Source of the DNA: UBA4285 sp050944355
GTDB lineage: Bacteria > Bacillota > Clostridia > Lachnospirales > Lachnospiraceae
Direction: 5' to 3'
Assembly (NCBI GenBank): GCA_050944355.1
Contig: JBMNQX010000003.1
Location: 1-64,000 of the forward strand
DNA: 64,000 bases
In this document: positions 59,162 through 64,000 of the stretch, in pieces
How positions within the stretch are numbered: the first letter of the stretch is position 1
Layout: each line of letters starts with the position of its first letter
Position numbers and translations under genes: made by a program
The notes under the pieces: model-generated
What the model was told of the DNA's origin: nothing
What the model saw: only the letters and a program-made list of their open reading frames with translations
Database searches by the model: none

Positions 59162-59170
59162 TGCTATAAT
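59162..59170 (+). promoter_or_regulatory. Extended -10 promoter of yhaM-rlmD
   Basis: TGC followed by a perfect TATAAT, 24 bases before the start codon. TGTAAA, 16 bases upstream, could act as a weak -35 box. Confidence 0.65.
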
Positions 59171-59194
59171 CGGTAGACAGAAACGGAGGACAGA

Positions 59195-60181
59195 ATGGTT
59201 TACATCAGAGATTTTCAGGAAAACGACAGGATTACCGGCACATATCTGGTGCGCACGAAAGCTACCTATCAGTCCAAGAAGGGCAAAGATTATTACAGTC
59301 TGACGCTTGCGGACAAAACCGGTACGGTCGATACAAAAATATGGGACACGGAATCGCCGGCCATCGACGATTTCGAGGCCAACGACTTTGTAAACGTCAG
59401 CGGAACGGTCACCGTCTACAACGGAAAACTTCAGTTCAAGGTCGAGCGGCTCGCGAAAGCCCAGCCGGGCAGCTACAATGCCGCTGACTTTGTCCCGGCG
59501 AGCCGCTATCCGATCAAAGATATGTACCAGGAGCTGCTGCAGTTCGGCGAAAGCGTCCACAATCCGTATATCCGGAAACTTCTGGATTCCTTCTTTGTGG
59601 ACGACAAAGAATTTGTCAGGACTTTTGCGAAGGGATCGGCGGCGCGCACGGTACATCACAGTTTTATGGGCGGGCTGCTCGAGCACACGCTGTCCGTCAC
59701 GAAGATCTGCGATTTTCTCGCCATGCGCTACGATTTTCTCGACCGGGATGTGCTGATCGCGTCGGCCATGCTGCACGATGTCGGCAAGACCCGCGAGATG
59801 ACGCCGTTTCCGCAGGTCGATTACTCCGACGAGGGCAATCTGCTCGGCCACATCATGATCGGTTTTGAGATGGTCCGCGAGCATATGCGCGCCATCGACG
59901 GATTCCCGAAAGATCTGCAGGACGAAATCGGCCACTGTATTCTCTCGCATCACGGCCTGCTCGAATACGGCTCACCGGTTCTCCCGAAAACGGCCGAGGC
60001 GCTCGCGCTCTCAAAAGCCGACGATCTGGACGCCAAAATGGAGACGATCCGCGAGGCCCTGAACGTCCGCAGCAGCAGTGACTGGCTTGACGTGAACAGA
60101 TGGCTCGGCGGCATCCGCGTGCGCCGCACGACCGAGGACGGCACGGCATATTACCAGGGCGAAGGCGAAGAGGATTCATGA
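59195..60181 (+). CDS. yhaM: 3'-5' exoribonuclease YhaM family protein
   Basis: A 328-residue nuclease with an N-terminal OB-fold (about 1-90, YYSLTLADKTGTVDTKIWD) and a C-terminal HD domain. The HD motif residues are seen in HHSFMGGLLEHTLSV (about 151-165), AMLHDVGKT (about 190-198) and ILSHHGLLEYGSP (about 249-261). It degrades RNA and single-stranded DNA from the 3' end. ATG at 59195 behind GGAGGACAG. rlmD follows after 3 bases, and a TGACAAATG copy covers the junction. Confidence 0.93.
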   Translation: MVYIRDFQENDRITGTYLVRTKATYQSKKGKDYYSLTLADKTGTVDTKIWDTESPAIDDFEANDFVNVSGTVTVYNGKLQFKVERLAKAQPGSYNAADFVPASRYPIKDMYQELLQFGESVHNPYIRKLLDSFFVDDKEFVRTFAKGSAARTVHHSFMGGLLEHTLSVTKICDFLAMRYDFLDRDVLIASAMLHDVGKTREMTPFPQVDYSDEGNLLGHIMIGFEMVREHMRAIDGFPKDLQDEIGHCILSHHGLLEYGSPVLPKTAEALALSKADDLDAKMETIREALNVRSSSDWLDVNRWLGGIRVRRTTEDGTAYYQGEGEEDS

Positions 60182-60184
60182 CAA

Positions 60185-61678
60185 ATGTCGGCAGGCAGAC
60201 ATAAGACAACAGATAAACCGCAGAACAGGAAAAGCAGCAGGCACGGCGGCCCGGAAGGCACTAAGCCCGGCAGCGGGCTCTCAAAGGGCGATGTCGTGAC
60301 GCTCGACATCACGGCTCTTTCGAGCGACGGCGCCGGAATCGGCCGGTACGGGGGCCTCACGCTTTTTGTGAAGAGAACCGTCCCCGGCGACTGCGTCCGG
60401 GCGCAGATTCTGAACCTCAAAAAATCATACGGTTTCGCGAAGCTTGTTCAGGTGATCCGGGGCTCTGAGGCCCGCGTGCGCCCGGAGTGCGCGTGTGCGG
60501 ACAAGTGCGGCGGCTGTCAGATCATGCAGATGACATACAGCTCGCAGCTTGCCGCCAAAGAGACGAAAGTGCGCGACGCGCTCACCCGCATCGGCGGTCT
60601 CGACCTGACGGACGTGGACTTTTCGCCGATTCTTGGCATGGACGATCCGCACCGCTACCGCAACAAGGAACAGGTCCCGGTCGGAATCGACGCAGCAGGA
60701 AATCCTGTCTTCGGCTTCTATGCCGAGCACAGCCACCGCATCGTCCCGATGCCGGGATATGACTGCTTACTCGGCAGCGCCGGCAACGCATATTTTATTA
60801 AAGCAATCCGCAGCTGGATTCTGAAGTACAAGATCCCGGTTTACAGCGAGCAGACGCACACCGGGCTGATCCGCCACGTCCTGATCCGCACGGCGCGTTC
60901 CGGCGAGACACTCGTGTGCCTCGTCGCGGCCTCCGAAAAGATTCCGCACATAGAAGCGCTTGTGAAAAGCCTTCAGGATATCGGCGCGTCGTCCGTGTGC
61001 CTCAATGTCCAGCCGGAGCCGAACAACGTTATTCTCGGCCGCCGCACGGTCACACTCGCCGGCAGCGGCTATATCACAGACACGATCGGAGACATCCGCT
61101 TCCGCGTGTCCCCGAACTCATTCTTTCAGGTAAACCGCGATCAGACAGAAAAGCTGTACGGAAAAGCTCTTGAGTTCGCGGGCCTCACGGGAGGCGAGAC
61201 CGTCTGGGATCTCTACTGCGGAATCGGCACCATCAGCCTCTTTCTGGCGCAGAAAGCCGCGAAAGTCTATGGCGTCGAAATTGTTCCGCAGGCTGTCGAA
61301 GACGCCCGCGCAAACGCCCTGGCAAATGGCTTTGCAAACGCCACATTTTTCACGGGAGAAGCCGAAAAAATCGTCCCGGAATTTTACAGGGAAAAACAAG
61401 CGGCCCTTGCGGCCGGTGAGACAGACGATCCGGCTCTCACGCCGGACGTCATGGTTGTGGACCCGCCGCGCAAAGGCTGCGATCCCGAACTGCTCGACAC
61501 GATGATTCAGATGCACCCGGACCGGATCGTCTACGTGTCGTGCGACCCGGCAACGCTCGCCCGCGATCTGAAAATCCTGACACAGGCAGGCTTCAGGCTA
61601 AAGCGCGTACAGCCCGTCGATATGTTTCCCGAGACCATGGCGGTGGAAACCGTAACACAGTTAACCCGCATAAAATGA
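60185..61678 (+). CDS. rlmD: 23S rRNA (uracil-5-)-methyltransferase RlmD family
   Basis: A 497-residue TrmA/RlmD-type enzyme that makes m5U in rRNA (or tRNA). An extra basic N terminus (about 1-35) precedes a TRAM domain (about 40-95, GAGIGRYGGLTLFVKRTVPG). The [4Fe-4S] cysteines are in CACADKCGGC (about 100-109). The SAM domain has DLYCGIGTISLFLA, VVDPPRKGCDP and the catalytic Cys in YVSCDPATLARDLK. Whether the target is U1939, U747 or tRNA U54 cannot be told. Coupled to yhaM. Confidence 0.93.
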   Translation: MSAGRHKTTDKPQNRKSSRHGGPEGTKPGSGLSKGDVVTLDITALSSDGAGIGRYGGLTLFVKRTVPGDCVRAQILNLKKSYGFAKLVQVIRGSEARVRPECACADKCGGCQIMQMTYSSQLAAKETKVRDALTRIGGLDLTDVDFSPILGMDDPHRYRNKEQVPVGIDAAGNPVFGFYAEHSHRIVPMPGYDCLLGSAGNAYFIKAIRSWILKYKIPVYSEQTHTGLIRHVLIRTARSGETLVCLVAASEKIPHIEALVKSLQDIGASSVCLNVQPEPNNVILGRRTVTLAGSGYITDTIGDIRFRVSPNSFFQVNRDQTEKLYGKALEFAGLTGGETVWDLYCGIGTISLFLAQKAAKVYGVEIVPQAVEDARANALANGFANATFFTGEAEKIVPEFYREKQAALAAGETDDPALTPDVMVVDPPRKGCDPELLDTMIQMHPDRIVYVSCDPATLARDLKILTQAGFRLKRVQPVDMFPETMAVETVTQLTRIK

Positions 61679-61877
61679 GCATTCGGTGGTGCGCTATATA
61701 ACGGTGGTACCACCATTTTGCCACCATTCAAAGCACAAAACAGGGCTGGACCTTTGATTTGTTCAAAGTGTTCAGCCGTTCTTTTGAAGTTGAGCGATTG
61801 CTGCACAGCAAATCGCTTTTCGATTTAGTATAGTAAAAATGGAGTGCATATCTTTCCGAGAAAGGAGCCCGAAGGCG
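61679..61877. repeat. AT-rich intergenic segment with inverted and repeated GGTGGT elements and hairpins
   Basis: CGGTGGT occurs at 61684-61690, the palindrome GGTGGTACCACC at 61703-61714, and CCACCATT at 61710-61717 and 61721-61728. A longer imperfect hairpin GGCTG...CAGCC spans about 61744-61777. A terminator-like hairpin (61793-61803 with 61806-61817) is followed by TTTT. TATAGT at 61829 could be a -10 box for the small gene. Base use differs from the flanking genes. Confidence 0.55.
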
Positions 61878-62072
61878 ATGGTGAAAATAAATGAAATGAA
61901 AAAAGCTGTAGGGCACAGGGCGAGAATCACTTTTTCTGATGGCTCAGCAGAGGTGACTTTTGTTGAAGCGTATCAGTATGAAGAGGATAACGATAAGGAA
62001 CCATTTCTTGAATTTACCCCAAACAGAGCAGACTATCAGTCATCAATAGAAAAAATTGATATTTTGGATTAA
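61878..62072 (+). CDS. Small protein of unknown function
   Basis: A 64-residue acidic protein, beginning MVKINEMKKAVGHRARITF and ending SIEKIDILD. It looks like a small all-beta domain. Codon use is AT-rich compared with neighbours, which suggests later arrival. An in-frame ATG at 61839 would add 13 residues; I prefer 61878 because AAAGGAG lies about 10 bases before it. It has a terminator of its own. I do not recognise the family. Confidence 0.6.
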   Translation: MVKINEMKKAVGHRARITFSDGSAEVTFVEAYQYEEDNDKEPFLEFTPNRADYQSSIEKIDILD

Positions 62073-62082
62073 TCGGGATAGT

Positions 62083-62114
62083 AAAGCACGGTGCCTGCAG
62101 CACCGTGCTTTTTT
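62083..62114 (+). terminator. Terminator of the small AT-rich gene
   Basis: A perfect 12-bp stem AAAGCACGGTGC/GCACCGTGCTTT (62083-62094 with 62100-62111) with a 5-base loop and a run of T. It may also serve the convergent flavoprotein gene. Confidence 0.88.
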
Positions 62115-62159
62115 ATTCAGTGCCCTGTCAGTTTTTTGCTTCCTGTTTTTCTTTTCCTG

Positions 62160-63419
62160 TCAGTCTGATTCTTCTGCCGAGACATACAGATCCCCTGTAT
62201 CGCGCAGCTTCTTATCGCTCACGTCGAACTGGATCATCTCGGCGGGGAGTGCCCGGCGGATGGTGCGCGTGGCGATGGCCTGACCGTTCTGTCGGATAGT
62301 GATGACGGCATTTGTCATGGGGCGGCTGACGCGGGCCGCGAAATGAAAGGGGGCCTGGCCGCTGACGCGCATGGGAATGACGTGATTGATCGTTTTGTCA
62401 TAGTGCACGGCGAGAGGACAGGGCGTGAGACCGCCGCTCTTTATATAGGCTGCAGCGGAGTCGGCGAGGCGCTCCGCTTCCAGCGACACGAAATCGACGA
62501 GGTCGTGGACGTGCAGGACGTTGCCGGCGGAAAAGATGCCGGGGACAGAGGTCTGATAGTGCTCGTCTACGATGGCTCCTTTTGTCTTCGGGTCGAGGAG
62601 TACGCCGGCCTCCAGGGAAAGCTCGTTTTCCGGGATGAGGCCGACGGAGAGGATCAGCGTGTCGCAGGCGATTTCTTCCTGCGTGCCGGGAATCGGTTTC
62701 AGGTGTTCGTCGACTTTTGAGACGGTGACGCCGGTGAGGCGCGTGCCGCCGTGGATGTCGGTCACGGTGTGCGAGAGGAAAAGCGGTATGTTGTAATCGC
62801 GCAGGCACTGCTCGATGTTGCGCGGAAGGCCGGACGGGATCGGCATGACTTCGTAGACGGCTTTGACGTGCGCGCCTTCGAGCGTCAGGCGCCTGGCCAT
62901 GATCATTCCGATGTCCCCGGAGCCGAGGATCACGACTTCTTTCGCGGGCATCCGGTTGTAGAGATTCATGTAGGCCTGAGCCACGCCGGCCGTAAAGACT
63001 CCGGCCGGACGCTCGCCGGGGATCGCCAGAGCGCCTCTCGTGCGCTCGCGGCAACCCATGGCGAGAATCACGGCTTTGCAGTGAAATTCGAGCAGCCCTT
63101 CGCGCGTGGTCACCGTGACTTTTTTGTCCGGCGTGAGGCCGATGACAGCCGCATTTGTCAGGAACGGAATTCCGAGGGATTTGACTTCCGTGACAAATTT
63201 ATTGGCGTATTCGGGGCCGGTGAGCGTGGTGCCGAAGCGGGACAGCCCGAAGCCGTCGTGGATGCACTGGCGCAGAATGCCGCCCAGCTGTTTTTCGCGC
63301 TCGACGACGATGAGGCTGCGGACGCCGTTTTTCCAGAGGCGGACCGCGGCGGCGAGTCCGGCCGGACCTCCGCCGATGATGAGCACGTCGATATTTTTTT
63401 CTGTGATGGAGTGGTTCAT
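62160..63419 (-). CDS. FAD-dependent oxidoreductase, GlpB/HcnB-like
   Basis: A 419-residue flavoprotein. FAD motif VLIIGGGPAGLAAAVRL near the N terminus (about 12-28), CRERTRGALAIPGERPAGVF, a second nucleotide motif VVILGSGDIGMIMARRLTLE, and VPGIFSAGNVLHVHDLVDFV. It forms a pair with the GlpA-like gene, only one base apart. Such pairs are found with glycerol or glycerol-3-phosphate oxidation genes in anaerobes. The small DUF1667 partner often found after it is not present; a terminator follows instead. ATG at 63419 behind GGGAGG. Confidence 0.87.
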   Translation of the reverse strand: MNHSITEKNIDVLIIGGGPAGLAAAVRLWKNGVRSLIVVEREKQLGGILRQCIHDGFGLSRFGTTLTGPEYANKFVTEVKSLGIPFLTNAAVIGLTPDKKVTVTTREGLLEFHCKAVILAMGCRERTRGALAIPGERPAGVFTAGVAQAYMNLYNRMPAKEVVILGSGDIGMIMARRLTLEGAHVKAVYEVMPIPSGLPRNIEQCLRDYNIPLFLSHTVTDIHGGTRLTGVTVSKVDEHLKPIPGTQEEIACDTLILSVGLIPENELSLEAGVLLDPKTKGAIVDEHYQTSVPGIFSAGNVLHVHDLVDFVSLEAERLADSAAAYIKSGGLTPCPLAVHYDKTINHVIPMRVSGQAPFHFAARVSRPMTNAVITIRQNGQAIATRTIRRALPAEMIQFDVSDKKLRDTGDLYVSAEESD

Positions 63420-63420
63420 C

Positions 63421-64000
63421 TCATTCCTCCCGCACATTGCGCAGAATCGGGTGTGAGCCGGTTCTCTCATACGTCACTTCGGGGCCCGTAAGGCCCAGCT
63501 CCTGTTCGAGCATCTGCTCGATGCGCATCTGGCAATAGCCGCCCTGGCAGCGGCCCATCATGGCGCGGGTGCGGAATTTGACGCTGGCCATGGTGCGGGC
63601 GCCGAGCGGATTGTGGATGGCCTGCAGAATTTCGGCGCGCGAGACTTTTTCGCAGCGGCAGACAAGCTCGCCGTAATCGGGATTCTGCGCGATGAGTTCT
63701 TCCTGCTCCTGCGGCGTGCACAGGGCAAAGCGGCGCGGGGCGCGGCGCCCGGGGCAGAAATCCTTTTCTTCCAGGCGTTCGCGCTCCCGGATCATTTCAA
63801 CGACGTACTGTGCGAGCGGGACGGACGAGGTCAGCCCCGGCGACTCGATGCCTACAAGATTGACGGCGCGGGGCGCGATGTCGTCCCGGATTTCGATCCG
63901 GAAATCCTGAATGTCGCCGTTTTCGTCGATGAGTTTCGGCAGAATGCCGGAGTAGGTGCGGATGTAATCGGAGCGCTTCACATGCGGCCAGATTTTCTGC
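63421..64000 (-). CDS. GlpA-like FAD/[2Fe-2S] oxidoreductase, C-terminal part, cut by window edge
   Basis: The minus-strand frame stays open to base 64000, so the true start lies outside the window; the in-frame GTG at 63981 is not a believable start. The 193 visible residues are the C-terminal part of a glycerol-3-phosphate dehydrogenase-like protein: QKIWPHVKRSDYIRTYSGIL, IRDDIAPRAVNLVGIESPGL, and a BFD-like iron-sulfur segment with LVCRCEKVSRAEILQAI and GRCQGGYC. It heads, or is part of, an operon with the GlpB-like gene. Confidence 0.85.
   Translation of the reverse strand, partial: QKIWPHVKRSDYIRTYSGILPKLIDENGDIQDFRIEIRDDIAPRAVNLVGIESPGLTSSVPLAQYVVEMIRERERLEEKDFCPGRRAPRRFALCTPQEQEELIAQNPDYGELVCRCEKVSRAEILQAIHNPLGARTMASVKFRTRAMMGRCQGGYCQMRIEQMLEQELGLTGPEVTYERTGSHPILRNVREE

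Larger units (their letters stand above)
2481..63160. repeat. Dispersed 9-mer TGACAAATG, 18 copies
   Basis: Plus-strand copies start at 2481, 13542, 14993, 22596, 29915, 36137, 40638, 41114, 52454 and 60179. Minus-strand copies (CATTTGTCA) start at 5623, 18953, 24763, 31895, 34320, 48594, 62309 and 63152. Flanks are not conserved. Inside genes the copies use several reading frames (for example Thr-Asn, Asp-Lys and Phe-Val codon pairs), and a few are intergenic. Copies were found by reading, so a few may be missed. Confidence 0.75.

Noticed and set aside
1..64000. CRISPR array, insertion sequence or prophage
   Set aside because: No regular repeat-spacer pattern, transposase, integrase or phage structural gene was seen; the one phage-type gene at 42124 is isolated.

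Overview
The window looks like a chromosome segment of a low-G+C-phylum (Firmicutes) bacterium of class Clostridia, most like a GC-rich member of the Lachnospiraceae. This is inferred from the gene families and their order: the rpsF-ssb-rpsR / gdpP-rplI-dnaB block, the paired glgC-glgD, the roughly 394-residue PRPP synthase, the tsaC / YwlE-type phosphatase / rpiB order, and the pth-mfd ... rqcP-divIC-tilS-hpt-ftsH block. No sporulation gene is visible where yabP, yabQ, spoIIE or spoVT usually sit, so the organism may not form spores. No rRNA, CRISPR array, insertion sequence or intact prophage was seen.

Layout. 1-254: tRNA-Asn and tRNA-Cys with a terminator. 670-5617: mannose-6-phosphate isomerase, a sugar nucleotidyltransferase, a Wzz/YveK-like membrane protein with a very long low-complexity tail, a BY-kinase homologue that has lost its P-loop, and a sirtuin. 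5620-11394: rpsF-ssb-rpsR, then gdpP-rplI-dnaB. 11416-13611: a small ferredoxin, a DUF1858 redox protein, MecA and a poorly coding stretch. 13612-17892: a GH18 wall protein, tsaC, a YwlE-like phosphatase with Ser in place of the catalytic Cys, rpiB and dCMP deaminase. 17895-20886: a DUF402 protein and two unknown membrane-associated proteins. 21028-26153 (minus strand): prs, the dnaD-dnaC replication pair and murC, with a cluster of DnaA-box-like 9-mers between murC and dnaD. 26363-32991: glgC-glgD, pth, mfd.

33117-44136 is about 11 kb of accessory metabolism between mfd and hup. It holds ilvE, an amino-acid ABC transporter, a D-2-hydroxyacid dehydrogenase, a sucrose PTS/hydrolase operon whose scrA is frameshifted at a classical A AAA AAG heptamer, a ThyX-like protein and a GltD-like oxidoreductase. 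44322-49237 returns to the conserved hup, rqcP, divIC, tilS, hpt, ftsH block. 49247-61678 has a GH13 glucanase, trmD, an AIR-synthase-like protein, an Lrp regulator with an aminotransferase, an acidic exported protein, an atypical orphan response regulator, mutS2, yhaM and rlmD. 61679-62114 is a small AT-rich island with one tiny gene. The right end is a GlpA/GlpB-like pair, the first gene cut by the window edge.

Most noteworthy observations: (i) the 9-mer TGACAAATG occurs 18 times by eye on both strands, in genes and between them, against well under one expected; (ii) an array of DnaA-box-like sites just upstream of a dnaD promoter; (iii) a slippery heptamer exactly at the scrA frameshift; (iv) three signalling proteins with lost or changed active sites (BY-kinase, arginine/tyrosine phosphatase, response regulator).
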